Shown piece by piece: positions 15,631 to 22,251 of a DNA stretch of 31,049 nt. The notes beneath the pieces were generated by a model. It did not search any database, was not told where the DNA came from, and worked only from the letters and a program-made list of their open reading frames with translations. The stretch is from a virus, in the IMG/VR virus record IMGVR_UViG_3300044970_000297, positions 1-31,049 of that record; one strand, written 5' to 3'. The position numbers and the translations under genes are program-made. The first letter of the stretch is position 1, and every line of letters begins with the position of its first letter.

Positions 15631-15792
15631 TTACTTTTTATTTATTTTTACTTTTAACATTTTAATTACTAAAGAATCAGCATTTACAGTACCGCCTTCA
15701 TCTGTTACCGTTAATAAGGCTTTTACTAATTGGTTTAATTCTTTTAGTTCTTTTTTTAAGTCTTGTATTTCTTGGTTTACTTCGGGGTTCAT
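15631..15792 (-). CDS. 53-aa coiled-coil micro-protein
   Basis: Reading starts at ATG 15792 and stops at TAA 15631, one base before the next gene's start. Residues 4-27 form a heptad coiled coil (VNQEIQDLKKELKELNQLVK). The remainder is TVTDEGGTVNADSL and a Lys-rich tail. It fills a 174-bp gap between the 154-aa and 81-aa genes with good codon structure. Similar short coiled-coil proteins are common in phage replication operons; the role is unknown. Confidence 0.7.
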   Translation of the reverse strand: MNPEVNQEIQDLKKELKELNQLVKALLTVTDEGGTVNADSLVIKMLKVKINKK

Positions 15793-15802
15793 AACATTTG
15801 TT

Positions 15803-16267
15803 TTACCATAACCATTTTAAAAATCTTCTAATAATACCTAATTTATTTTGTTTAGTAGGTTTGTTTACTTGTTTTGCATTATTTACTTTTTCTTTCATCT
15901 TATCCTGATAAGATTTTGTTCGTGTTTTTGGCTTAGGTGGTAACGGCGTTTGTGGCATATCAAAATTTAATTTAGCTTGAATTTGTCTTTTCTTAGGCGG
16001 GTGCTTTACATTATTATAATAATATACGTGTTTTCTGAATTTTTCAATTAATTTATATGTAATTGGAATTTTTTCATTCCATTTAAGAAATTCCCCGTCT
16101 AAATAAATAATATTATTTTCTTTTAAAAACGGGTGCCAAATATGACTCATTTTCTTTTCTCTTAATAAATTAGTTAAATACTTATAATTATTTTTAGTTA
16201 TTTCGTTTTTAACTTCTTCTAAATTTTTAATCCAGTTAATAGCTGTTTTTTTACTTGGCTTTCTCAT
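15803..16267 (-). CDS. Unknown highly basic protein (154 aa)
   Basis: The protein is strongly basic and unusually AT-rich in coding sequence. It has a helical N-terminal part (TAINWIKNLEEVKNEITKNN), aromatic patches (MSHIWHPFLKENNIIYLDGE), a Pro/Lys/Arg linker (~95-125, MPQTPLPPKPKTRTK) and a C-terminal amphipathic segment, LGIIRRFLKWLW. That end could contact membrane or nucleic acid. The start overlaps the exonuclease gene stop by 4 bp (ATGA), tying it to the recombination operon. Not recognised. Confidence 0.65.
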   Translation of the reverse strand: MRKPSKKTAINWIKNLEEVKNEITKNNYKYLTNLLREKKMSHIWHPFLKENNIIYLDGEFLKWNEKIPITYKLIEKFRKHVYYYNNVKHPPKKRQIQAKLNFDMPQTPLPPKPKTRTKSYQDKMKEKVNNAKQVNKPTKQNKLGIIRRFLKWLW

Positions 16268-16938
16268 ATTAAGTCTATTATTTCGTTATAGTATTCGTTA
16301 CATTCTTCAATTCGTGTTTTAATAGCTTCGATAACATCTTCGTCTCGCTTCACTACGTGCGTTTTAACACGCTTTTCCTTAGGTATATGCCCGAATGTAT
16401 GTTTATCTTCTACAAAGGCTCTTATATCGTCGCTTTCTCCTATTACATTTTGTTTCCAGTGTTCCCTTCTAACTTCGTCTTCTACTATTTGTAAAGGCGT
16501 ATCAATCAAACAATAACACAATAAAGCCTCTTGTTTGTCAGTTAGCCACATATAACCCTGAAGCTGGTAATAATAATCTTTGTTATTTAGTTCGTTTTCT
16601 ATTACCTTGTCAAAAAACGTAAACGCATCCCAAGAACTTTTAACATCTATTAGTACATCCGTGTTTACATCAGGCTTTCCTGTTACCCATTCATTAGAAA
16701 ATTGTTCTTCATTCTTGTAAATAAAGCCTACGTCTAAAACACTTTCAGTTAATTTAATCGCTTCGGGTTCTACTTCGTTTCCTTTGTCCGTGTATCTACT
16801 CCAGAACTCTTTATGTATTCCGTATTTTTCTTGTATTGCTAATTCTAAAATATAGCTTTTAGTAGTTTGAGAAAGACGTTCCCCCTTTGTACGGGGGTTC
16901 GTCATTATTTTGCCGATTTGTGAACAACGTACTTTCAT
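16264..16938 (-). CDS. YqaJ/lambda-exonuclease-type recombinase (224 aa)
   Basis: This is a PD-(D/E)xK 5'-3' exonuclease that would resect DNA ends for annealing by the ERF protein. Visible motifs: KVRCSQIGKIMTNPRTKG at the start, a Glu-rich helix (NEVEPEAI, 54-61), the active site VTGKPDV (85-91) with IDVKSSW (97-103; D90, D98, K100), and YYYQLQGYMWL (122-132) typical of the YqaJ family. ERF and YqaJ proteins work as a pair. The genes overlap by 4 bp (ATGA), implying equal synthesis. Confidence 0.9.
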   Translation of the reverse strand: MKVRCSQIGKIMTNPRTKGERLSQTTKSYILELAIQEKYGIHKEFWSRYTDKGNEVEPEAIKLTESVLDVGFIYKNEEQFSNEWVTGKPDVNTDVLIDVKSSWDAFTFFDKVIENELNNKDYYYQLQGYMWLTDKQEALLCYCLIDTPLQIVEDEVRREHWKQNVIGESDDIRAFVEDKHTFGHIPKEKRVKTHVVKRDEDVIEAIKTRIEECNEYYNEIIDLI

Positions 16939-17453
16939 AATAACAAAGCTTTTTCTTGTGCTTCACTTAATTGAAATTTCTCTTTTAGCTTTTCGATAGT
17001 AATTTTACCTTCGTTAATTGCTTTTAAAGCATCGGTAAATCTTTTGTTATCCAAGCTTTCTTTTTTAGGCTTTTCCTGTTCACCTGAAGCGTCCGTGTCT
17101 TTGTCGGTTACTAATCCTAAAATTGAACTTAAACAATACCTACGAAAATACGTAACGCCCGAACCAAAACTTTGAAAGTCGTTCATTCCTTTTAATTGTA
17201 CGTATGGAATTAAAGTATTTGAATCAATCATTTCGCCGCTTTCAACGTGAAATAAAACCGTTTTAAGATAGTTTAATCCGTCTTGTGAGTTAATTAACTG
17301 CGTGAATCCTAATCCGTGTTTTTGTAGTAATGGATTTACTTCGCTAAATATTTTAGGGAGATCACTATATGAGTAACCATATCCTTGTGTTTCTTTGTGA
17401 ATTACTTTAACTTCTTGCTGGAACGCTGCCAGACTTTTCAATAAATGTTTCAT
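16935..17453 (-). CDS. erf: ERF-family single-strand annealing protein (172 aa)
   Basis: It anneals complementary DNA strands during phage recombination. The N-terminal domain has the ERF outline (YGYSYSDLPKIFSEVNPLLQ, about 25-44, then LGFTQLI). The diagnostic block GSGVTYFRRYCLSSILGLV lies at 97-115, followed by TDKDTDASG. The C-terminal ~45 residues are helical (DALKAINEGKITIEKLKEKF) and may bind the partner exonuclease, whose gene overlaps by 4 bp. A TATATTTG promoter element sits ~22 bp upstream of the ATG, so the pair has its own promoter. Confidence 0.93.
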   Translation of the reverse strand: MKHLLKSLAAFQQEVKVIHKETQGYGYSYSDLPKIFSEVNPLLQKHGLGFTQLINSQDGLNYLKTVLFHVESGEMIDSNTLIPYVQLKGMNDFQSFGSGVTYFRRYCLSSILGLVTDKDTDASGEQEKPKKESLDNKRFTDALKAINEGKITIEKLKEKFQLSEAQEKALLL

Positions 17454-17474
17454 ATAACTTTGTTTAATTTTCTA

Positions 17475-17482
17475 CAAATATA
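17475..17482 (-). promoter_or_regulatory. -7 promoter element TATATTTG upstream of erf
   Basis: The minus strand carries TTATATTTGTA, matching TAnnTTTG. It lies in the only sizeable gap of this operon, with start predicted near 17468 and the erf ATG at 17453. No clear TTG at the -33 position. The same 11-mer occurs in the gaps at 21239 and 23736. Confidence 0.55.
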
Positions 17483-17521
17483 ATATTAATTTTTAATATA
17501 ATAATAGTTTTAAAAAAAAAA

Positions 17522-17881
17522 CTACAAAAATTTCTTTAATCCTTGCACCGCATTCTCAATTGAGTTTGCACGTTCTTGAAGGCTTGTTATTTGTTCGATT
17601 ATAGTTTGCTTACAATCGCTTGTAAAATATCCTTGTGAGTTAGCTATTAAGGGAATTAAGCCATTTGAACGTATGTAATTAACCATTTTGCGTAAACGCG
17701 GACCAGTCATTTTAATTTTGTATCCGTGTAATTGTAGATACTGATTCATGCGTGTTACTATTAATTCGCTTTTTATCGGGTTCGTCTTTTTATACTGCCT
17801 AAATCCGTGAATTACTATATTTAATATTTCCATTTCTTCAGCTGTTAATTCGCTGGTGTGTTCTTCAAATCCCGTAATCAT
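17522..17881 (-). CDS. Winged-helix-like conserved phage protein (119 aa)
   Basis: The central part (NPIKSELIVTRMNQYLQLHG, then MTGPRLRKMVNYIRSNGLIP, about 61-80) looks like a small winged-helix domain with recognition helix GPRLRKMVNYIR. The C-terminus is helical (IEQITSLQERANSIENAVQG). I know this arrangement from Bacteroidota phages near recombination genes, usually annotated as hypothetical. It overlaps the 60-aa gene by 4 bp and is followed by the promoter gap before erf. A DNA-binding regulator is likely but unproven. Confidence 0.72.
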   Translation of the reverse strand: MITGFEEHTSELTAEEMEILNIVIHGFRQYKKTNPIKSELIVTRMNQYLQLHGYKIKMTGPRLRKMVNYIRSNGLIPLIANSQGYFTSDCKQTIIEQITSLQERANSIENAVQGLKKFL

Positions 17882-18060
17882 TTGTAAATATTTTTAATGT
17901 TATTCTTTTCAGCATATCTAATTACAAAGTCTTGCGCATCTTCCAACCTTTGACTTGAATAAAGATACTGCCTATTCCTACGAACGTAAAAATAATTATA
18001 AATGTAACCGTACTTGTTTTTTACCTTAGTTGGGTAAATCCATTTTAATTTAATTTCCAT
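17878..18060 (-). CDS. Small basic aromatic protein (60 aa)
   Basis: A very Tyr-rich and Lys/Arg-rich protein (YGYIYNYFYVRRNRQYLYSS, about 18-37) followed by a helix (LEDAQDFVIRYAEKNNI). The layout, a curled beta hairpin with a following helix, resembles a small AP2- or integrase-arm-like DNA-binding module, but this is only an impression. It is coupled by ATGA to the winged-helix-like gene, and a TACTTTTG promoter element lies ~21 bp upstream of its ATG. Confidence 0.65.
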   Translation of the reverse strand: MEIKLKWIYPTKVKNKYGYIYNYFYVRRNRQYLYSSQRLEDAQDFVIRYAEKNNIKNIYK

Positions 18061-18080
18061 ACTTATTTGTTTTGTTTTAC

Positions 18081-18088
18081 CAAAAGTA
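18081..18088 (-). promoter_or_regulatory. -7 promoter element TACTTTTG
   Basis: The minus strand TACTTTTG fits TAnnTTTG in the 53-bp gap between the NinG-like gene and the 60-aa gene. Start would be near 18074. The -33 position 19 nt upstream reads GAA instead of TTG, so it is probably weak. Confidence 0.45.
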
Positions 18089-18113
18089 ATATAAATTATT
18101 AATATAGTTCTAT

Positions 18114-18629
18114 TTACTTACATTTTTTTTTATAAGTTGCTATAATTTCTTTTAGTTCCTCGATCGTAAACTTCCGTGTTTTTGTAGCTTCAGCGCTTAA
18201 ATTCTCAAATTCTTCTATTCCTATTTTCTTTAATAGGTTTTCACGGTAGTAAATTAAGTTACCACTCAAATAAGTATTACAGTGTTCGCATTGTAAATGA
18301 ACGTTCATTTCATTAAAACGTACGGACCAATGATTATTAGCATTGTAGAAGTGTCCAGCGTTCTCTTTTAACGGTTTCTTTTGGCACGAAATACAAACGT
18401 TCCCGGCATCACGTAAACGAATGTATTTATTAAATACTTGCTGCGCTAATTTTATATAGTCCTGGACAGTCATTAAGTCTAATTTTAACTTCGCTTTTTT
18501 CTTTTGCCAGTTTTTTTGTTTTACTTCGTTTATCCATTCAGTTACGCAATTAGGGTCAAAGCAATTTTTTTGTAAAAACACGGACGGTTCAAAGGGTTGT
18601 TTACAGTACTTACATTTTCGTGTTTTCAT
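18114..18629 (-). CDS. ninG: NinG/Rap-like recombination nuclease (171 aa)
   Basis: The family resembles lambda NinG (Rap), a nuclease that acts on branched recombination intermediates. The N-terminal zinc-binding part has C6, C9, C23 and C28. The HNH-like core has C79 and C82 (CISCQKK), H93 (NAGHFYNANNH), N109 and the CEHCN pair (C114, C117). The C-terminus is helical and basic. Length is near that of the family. It lies upstream of the ERF and YqaJ genes, forming a phage recombination set, and overlaps the 126-aa gene by 4 bp. Confidence 0.9.
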   Translation of the reverse strand: MKTRKCKYCKQPFEPSVFLQKNCFDPNCVTEWINEVKQKNWQKKKAKLKLDLMTVQDYIKLAQQVFNKYIRLRDAGNVCISCQKKPLKENAGHFYNANNHWSVRFNEMNVHLQCEHCNTYLSGNLIYYRENLLKKIGIEEFENLSAEATKTRKFTIEELKEIIATYKKKCK

Positions 18630-19006
18630 AGTTTAACTGTTAGTTCTTCACCCGTAAGTGCAAAGTATAAGTTTTGAAGTTCGTGTACGTATTTTATACC
18701 ATTTGATAACCCAAACAATTTATTAATAACCCATCCTTTTTTAAATCCGTTTATGCTTCCATAATAAGCAAGTTCTAAATTATCATAAGGCTTAGGAAAA
18801 CTATAAGATATATCTAATATACATTCAAACCCTAATTTCAATAACCATTCTTCGGTTATTTTAATAGGCTCAAAATCTTCTATACTTCTTTCTGCAAAAG
18901 ATGAACTTTGAATTAATCCATCCCAAGTACAAAAGCCTTCAACTATTGTTATTCCTTTTCCTAATGGTGAAATATAATTACCTATTCTCAATTCATTTGC
19001 TTTCAT
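18626..19006 (-). CDS. Conserved phage protein, MKANELRIGN family (126 aa)
   Basis: The ends are diagnostic of a family widespread in Bacteroidota phages: MKANELRIGNYI at the start, ITEEWLLKLGFE in the middle (~50-61) and YVHELQNLYFALTGEELT near the end. It is a soluble protein with no catalytic motif known to me. It is coupled by ATGA to both neighbours (96-aa and NinG genes). Its constant presence in replication and recombination operons suggests a role there, but none has been shown as far as I know. Confidence 0.82.
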   Translation of the reverse strand: MKANELRIGNYISPLGKGITIVEGFCTWDGLIQSSSFAERSIEDFEPIKITEEWLLKLGFECILDISYSFPKPYDNLELAYYGSINGFKKGWVINKLFGLSNGIKYVHELQNLYFALTGEELTVKL

Positions 19007-19293
19007 AGTCCATCTATTAATTTTTCTACATTTATTTTTAAGCTCTTATTTTCTTGTTTTAACATTATGTTTTCAAGTTCTAATTCGTGGTTTCGTCTAT
19101 TCGTAGCCATTAACATTTTATCTACGTGGTTTAAATATTGCACCGCTTCGCCTACTTCGGTTAAACTCTTTTCCATTGAATTAATTAGGTCGGTACGGTG
19201 TTCGTGTTTTTCTTTAATATTATCTAAGCTAAATTTTATTTTCCAGTAAAGTACGTTTAAACCAGCTTTACGTTTTATAAATTCTAAACTCAT
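19003..19293 (-). CDS. Coiled-coil protein (96 aa)
   Basis: After a basic N-terminus (SLEFIKRKAGLNVLYWKIKF) most of the protein is helical with heptads, strongest at residues ~70-92 (NHELELENIMLKQENKSLKI). No membrane segment or enzymatic motif. Coupled by ATGA to genes on both sides. Function unknown; an oligomerising adaptor in the replication operon is plausible. Confidence 0.7.
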   Translation of the reverse strand: MSLEFIKRKAGLNVLYWKIKFSLDNIKEKHEHRTDLINSMEKSLTEVGEAVQYLNHVDKMLMATNRRNHELELENIMLKQENKSLKINVEKLIDGL

Positions 19294-19478
19294 ATTTGTT
19301 CTATTTCAAATTGAACCCTATACCAATATTCACGATTTTTATTTTCAAATGGTAATTCGTCTAATATTTCTTCAATAGCAATTAACACGCATTTCAAAAC
19401 TAATTCATCAGTACTTTTTAAGTCTAATAATTTAGAATATTTATACTTTAATTCAAAGGATTTTTCTTTAGGTGTCAT
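19290..19478 (-). CDS. Small conserved protein, MTPKEKxxEL family (62 aa)
   Basis: The family outline is a start with PKEKSFEL, a central helix with VLIAIEEILDEL (~31-42) and an end with YWYRVQFEIEQI. A second member lies at 22466-22681 (KEKAQEL, LIAVDEIL, YYWEEVKQEI), so the genome carries two diverged paralogues. Such proteins are frequent in Bacteroidota phages and have no known function. Coupled by ATGA to the coiled-coil gene. Confidence 0.75.
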   Translation of the reverse strand: MTPKEKSFELKYKYSKLLDLKSTDELVLKCVLIAIEEILDELPFENKNREYWYRVQFEIEQI

Positions 19479-19488
19479 ATTTCTTAAT

Positions 19489-20562
19489 TTAAAATGGCAT
19501 AGTCATTTCGCCATTTGCGTTTTCAATTGGTTTTAGTTCTTCAAATGCGCCTTGCTTCATTCGTTCGCTAAACGAAAGTAATTCTTTTCCGTTTACAATA
19601 TCAGGATTACGTACGGGAAAACTATTTGAAACGGGTCTTAATTCGTGTTTTTGTCGCATAGCGTATATTTTATTTCCTACAAAATCTTTAATATAATATT
19701 GATATTTTTCAACGTCTAAATACATTTTGTAAGTACCGTTTTTTGAAACGCCTTTAGGCTTGCTTTTAGCCACTTTTAAGTGTACTTCGTTTTCTTCATA
19801 TACATTACCTTCGGCATCCATTACTCCAGCGGGTGGACGCCACGGAATTAATACCGTTAAACCTTTTCTAAACCATACTTGACCGCCAGCAAAGTCGCGC
19901 GCCGTTGGCATAGGGTAAAATGTATGTCCGTTTTGTGTTACTGGTGCTTGATCACGTACGTGGTTTATAATACAGTTATGTCTTTTCGTCTTTCGGGCGT
20001 TTTTACGTGCCATTCCTAAAATTCTACTTAAATATTTATCTTCGCGACCTAAGTCCGAATGTATGTATTCTTCAGTAAGTTCGTTCCAGGGGTCTATTGT
20101 AGTTGTGTTAATTGTTATTTCTTGCGTTCGTTCAATTTCATCTACTAATTTATAGAAGTTTTCAAGCGTTAAATCTTCGTCGATAGGGTCAATTACTATA
20201 AAATGATCGTTAACAAACATTTCCGCAGCCACTTGTTCGCCTTGTGTCATGTTATTTTCGCCTATTGTGTACGGTTTACCTATATATTTATAGCATAATT
20301 CCGCGTAAATTTCGGCAGCATTACCCGTTTCAGGAGAAAATATTACGTGTTTCCAACCGTGTAAGCAACTTAAATTAATTAAAAACTCAAACCATATTTC
20401 AGTTTTACCACTTGCTGGTGCTGCTCCTATATAAGTTGTACATCCTTCTTTTACCGTGTACGGTATTTGGTCGAACGTCCAGCCTATTGAATTACCGCGT
20501 ACGTTCTTTTCGTGCCTTATATTGTGTAATTCCGTTTGTAGGTCGCTTAGTCTTTTATACAT
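19489..20562 (-). CDS. DnaB-type replicative helicase, RecA-fold ATPase (357 aa)
   Basis: It would unwind DNA at the phage fork. The protein consists of the RecA-like motor domain only, lacking the DnaB N-terminal primase-binding domain. Walker A is GAAPASGKT (46-54), followed by EIWFEFLINLS. Walker B is in TTTIDPWNEL (~153-162). A sensor-like INHVRDQAP (~199-207) and a C-terminal part with VAKSKPKG complete the motor. It starts one base after the DUF6291-like gene, a possible loader or initiator. No separate primase gene was recognised. Confidence 0.85.
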   Translation of the reverse strand: MYKRLSDLQTELHNIRHEKNVRGNSIGWTFDQIPYTVKEGCTTYIGAAPASGKTEIWFEFLINLSCLHGWKHVIFSPETGNAAEIYAELCYKYIGKPYTIGENNMTQGEQVAAEMFVNDHFIVIDPIDEDLTLENFYKLVDEIERTQEITINTTTIDPWNELTEEYIHSDLGREDKYLSRILGMARKNARKTKRHNCIINHVRDQAPVTQNGHTFYPMPTARDFAGGQVWFRKGLTVLIPWRPPAGVMDAEGNVYEENEVHLKVAKSKPKGVSKNGTYKMYLDVEKYQYYIKDFVGNKIYAMRQKHELRPVSNSFPVRNPDIVNGKELLSFSERMKQGAFEELKPIENANGEMTMPF

Positions 20563-20563
20563 T

Positions 20564-21121
20564 TTATTCGTGTATTATGTTAGGTGTATATGTTTTGAAT
20601 TCGTCTTTACGAATGTAGGGCAAAGTATTATTTAATTTGGTTTTCCAATTCTTAATTGGTTTATCGTTTCCGTCTTTCCATTCGTTTACTTTCCAACTTT
20701 CATATTTTAATTTAACTTGTTCTTTGTTTACGTTAGGCACTTGTTGTATAGCATATTGTAAAAATTCATCAAATTCGGGTATATATATATATTTATTATC
20801 TTTTACTATAACACTATCTTTATCTATTACGGCATTTTTGGTATCAGTTGGTATGCGTTCGGATGCGGTTGCATTCCATCGCTTTAATGCGTTCTCTTTA
20901 TTCTTCAGTCGAATACCTTCGTATTTCTGTAAATCACGTTTTAAACTTTGCTTAATAGGTTCAAATGCTATTTCCGTAATAATATCTTCAGGAATAGGGT
21001 CTTGGTCATTTACATACTTTAAAATATGTTTAAACAATTTACCCGCTTGTTCATCCGTTAGCTTTTCAACGGTGTGAATTACATCACAATATAAAATAAA
21101 TCCTTTTTTGTCTTTTGCCAT
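20564..21121 (-). CDS. DUF6291-like replication protein / initiator candidate (185 aa)
   Basis: The N-terminal ~95 residues fit the DUF6291 pattern of Bacteroidota phages: KGFILYCDVIHTVEKLTDEQ (about 6-25), GKLFKHILKYVNDQDP, then a basic helix KRDLQKYEGIRLKNKENALK. A linker follows, then a C-terminal domain with YESWKVNEWKDGNDKPIKNW, a helix seen at the end of phage replisome organisers. It is encoded directly before the helicase and behind the structured leader at 21140-21238, making it a likely regulated replication initiator or helicase loader. Confidence 0.8.
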   Translation of the reverse strand: MAKDKKGFILYCDVIHTVEKLTDEQAGKLFKHILKYVNDQDPIPEDIITEIAFEPIKQSLKRDLQKYEGIRLKNKENALKRWNATASERIPTDTKNAVIDKDSVIVKDNKYIYIPEFDEFLQYAIQQVPNVNKEQVKLKYESWKVNEWKDGNDKPIKNWKTKLNNTLPYIRKDEFKTYTPNIIHE

Positions 21122-21139
21122 TTGTCAAATTTTAAACAT

Positions 21140-21192
21140 AAAAAAACCCTCTCAAATCCACTGGAGTCTCACGTCAGTTTCATTGAAAGGGT
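21140..21192 (-). terminator. Terminator with structured apical loop before the replication genes
   Basis: On the minus strand a 10-bp stem (ACCCTTTCAA with TTGAGAGGGT, one G-U pair) is followed by seven T. Inside is a 4x4 internal loop (TGAA / GGAT) able to form tandem G-A pairs, then a 4-bp stem ACTG / CAGT and an 11-nt apical loop. The T run ends 18 bp before the ATG of the replication gene, which makes it an attenuator for that gene rather than a plain operon end. Confidence 0.75.
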
Positions 21193-21238
21193 AAATAATT
21201 CCTTTGCGGTTAACTATGTTTGAGACTCTAACCGTTTA
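21140..21238 (-). ncRNA. Candidate leader RNA switch with kissing loops
   Basis: Behind the -7 element at 21239 the RNA starts with hairpin P1: CGGTTA / TAACCG (21234-21229 with 21212-21207), loop 16 nt. The loop holds GAGTCTCA (21228-21221), complementary over 8 nt to TGAGACTC in the apical loop of the terminator hairpin (21171-21164). The same P1 loop also holds TCTCAAA (21225-21219), complementary to TTTGAGA in the terminator 3' arm (21156-21150). These pairings exclude each other, as in a termination/antitermination switch. I cannot match it by eye to a known riboswitch class. A ~100-nt free regulatory RNA is the alternative. Confidence 0.6.
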
Positions 21239-21246
21239 CAAATATA
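21239..21246 (-). promoter_or_regulatory. -7 promoter element TATATTTG before the leader RNA
   Basis: TTATATTTGTA on the minus strand matches TAnnTTTG. Transcription would begin ~7 nt later, at the very base of hairpin P1 (21234), so the RNA would start with the structured element. No TTG lies 19 nt upstream. The same 11-mer is found at 17475 and 23736. Confidence 0.5.
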
Positions 21247-21257
21247 ACAATAATTTT

Positions 21258-21575
21258 TTATTCGTAGCTATTTGTTAAATAATAATCCATAATTTTTATT
21301 ATCATATTGTAATTTGATAGCGTGTGTACTGTTACTTTGTAATTACCAAAGTCAAATTGATTAAGCTTATCGTTTGAAACATTTCTCCAATGCGCTGCGC
21401 ACCTTTTTAAATTTATAATATCACATTCGCTGTTTTGTTTGAAGTGATTTAATATAAACCATTTAATGTTTTTATCTTTTTGCCCGGACTTAATTAACGC
21501 TTCATTTACGCAATAAATAAAAAAAGACGAACCTTCATAATTTTCAAACTGTTTTTTTAATTGTTCTATTTCCAT
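21258..21575 (-). CDS. Unknown protein, last gene of the early block (105 aa)
   Basis: A soluble, mainly helical protein (IEQLKKQFENYEGSSFFIYC near the start, IKWFILNHFKQNSECDIINL in the middle) ending in IMDYYLTNSYE. No known motif. It directly follows the 49-aa micro-gene and is followed by the 137-bp gap with promoter, leader RNA and terminator. It thus marks the end of the early micro-gene operon. Confidence 0.65.
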   Translation of the reverse strand: MEIEQLKKQFENYEGSSFFIYCVNEALIKSGQKDKNIKWFILNHFKQNSECDIINLKRCAAHWRNVSNDKLNQFDFGNYKVTVHTLSNYNMIIKIMDYYLTNSYE

Positions 21576-21577
21576 AA

Positions 21578-21727
21578 CTACTTTATAATTACTGTTGGTA
21601 TTGCAGAATTAATTTCAAATATTTCGTCTATTTCTAATAATCCATTTGAATAAAACGCTCTGTAATACGTTAAATTCGTTTGTTGATCGTGGATTCTTTC
21701 TACTTCAGTTAAATAATATACTTTCAT
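21578..21727 (-). CDS. 49-aa early micro-protein
   Basis: Reading runs from ATG 21727 to TAG 21578, ending two bases before the 105-aa gene. The product begins MKVYYLTEVERIHDQQTNLT and ends NSAIPTVIIK, a small beta-type protein. It starts two bases after the 40-aa gene's stop. Continuous tiling with neighbours and a standard ATGAAA start support it. Function unknown. Confidence 0.65.
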   Translation of the reverse strand: MKVYYLTEVERIHDQQTNLTYYRAFYSNGLLEIDEIFEINSAIPTVIIK

Positions 21728-21729
21728 AA

Positions 21730-21852
21730 TTAATCAAATTCATTATTAATCCATTTTTTTAAAACTTTTCTTTTCCAGTATTGAAATACTCTATTGTTAC
21801 GCACCGTTAAAGGCTGGTGGTGATACCGTGTTAAATTACGTCTTACTTTCAT
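21730..21852 (-). CDS. 40-aa basic early micro-protein
   Basis: Reading runs from ATG 21852, in an ATGA overlap with the 97-aa gene, to TAA 21730. The product is very basic (MKVRRNLTRYHHQPLTVRNN, then YWKRKVLKKW), suggesting nucleic acid binding. Its position between two other early genes and the coupled start support expression. Function unknown. Confidence 0.62.
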   Translation of the reverse strand: MKVRRNLTRYHHQPLTVRNNRVFQYWKRKVLKKWINNEFD

Positions 21853-22142
21853 CTTACACCACGTCTTAAACCTTCAATAAACTGATGGCGTGTTACTACG
21901 CTTAACTTGTTTTTAAAGTCAAAGAATTCAAACACGCTACCTTCATATCCAAAATCTATTTTCTTCGCCTTAGATTGAATAGTAAAGAAATAGTTTATTT
22001 CGTCTTTTTCTATTTCAAATGTTTTGATTCCCTGATTTCTAAATACTAAAGAGTAAATTGTGCCGCCAAACTCCTCACTTTGCACAATAGCAAAAGGCGT
22101 ACGCGTTAAATACAATTCTTTTAAAGTTACTTCTGTTTTCAT
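21849..22142 (-). CDS. Unknown early protein (97 aa)
   Basis: A beta-rich soluble protein: TLKELYLTRTPFAIVQSEEF near the start, IYSLVFRNQGIKTFEIEKD in the middle, and a basic end (RHQFIEGLRRGVR). No known motif or membrane segment. It is coupled by ATGA overlaps to the 31-aa membrane micro-gene upstream and the 40-aa gene downstream. Confidence 0.68.
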   Translation of the reverse strand: MKTEVTLKELYLTRTPFAIVQSEEFGGTIYSLVFRNQGIKTFEIEKDEINYFFTIQSKAKKIDFGYEGSVFEFFDFKNKLSVVTRHQFIEGLRRGVR

Positions 22143-22234
22143 TTTTCGTTTATTTTATTATAAATAGATCCAATTACTATTGCTATAAAACCAACCGCAG
22201 CCAGTAATAAAGCCATTTTTGCTTCTTCTGCCAT
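22139..22234 (-). CDS. 31-aa single-helix membrane micro-protein
   Basis: Reading runs from ATG 22234 to TGA 22139, overlapping the next start as ATGA. The product is MAEEAKMALLLAAVGFIAIV followed by a short polar tail (IYNKINEK). One transmembrane helix covers ~7-25, with an acidic N-terminus and basic C-terminus. It follows the repeated junction sequence. Early single-helix proteins may act on host membranes or as antiholins; nothing specific can be shown. Confidence 0.65.
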   Translation of the reverse strand: MAEEAKMALLLAAVGFIAIVIGSIYNKINEK

Positions 22235-22251
22235 TCTATTCTGATTTAAAT
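22232..22251 (-). repeat. Gene-junction repeat, copy 1
   Basis: The plus strand reads CATTCTATTCTGATTTAAAT; the first 19 bases equal copy 2. Here the minus strand spells the last codons of the 72-aa gene (FKSE, stop) plus the next ATG, so the shared word is partly coding. Confidence 0.7.

Larger units (their letters stand above)
4700..19651 (+). repeat. Dispersed strand-polar 10-mer TTCGTGTTTT (11 copies)
   Basis: Exact plus-strand copies begin at 4700, 4949, 6422, 9941, 14256, 15306, 15919, 16311, 18617, 19201 and 19642. The variant TCCGTGTTTT begins at 7411, 14855, 17313 and 18173. I found no exact copy and one variant copy (near 18573) in the opposite orientation. Copies fall in all three codon frames and once between genes, so a shared peptide motif does not explain them. 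Longer versions (TTTTTG) occur at 9941, 15306, 15919 and 19642. Confidence 0.65.

Noticed and set aside
4700-19651. The 10-mer as a by-product of a repeated peptide motif
   Set aside because: It is read in three different frames and once outside genes, so a common peptide cannot explain it; codon bias may still contribute.
21140-21238. Known ribozyme or riboswitch (hammerhead-like CTGA, guanidine-II-like ACG loop)
   Set aside because: The CTGA and ACG words are present but the conserved cores and stems of those classes are not.
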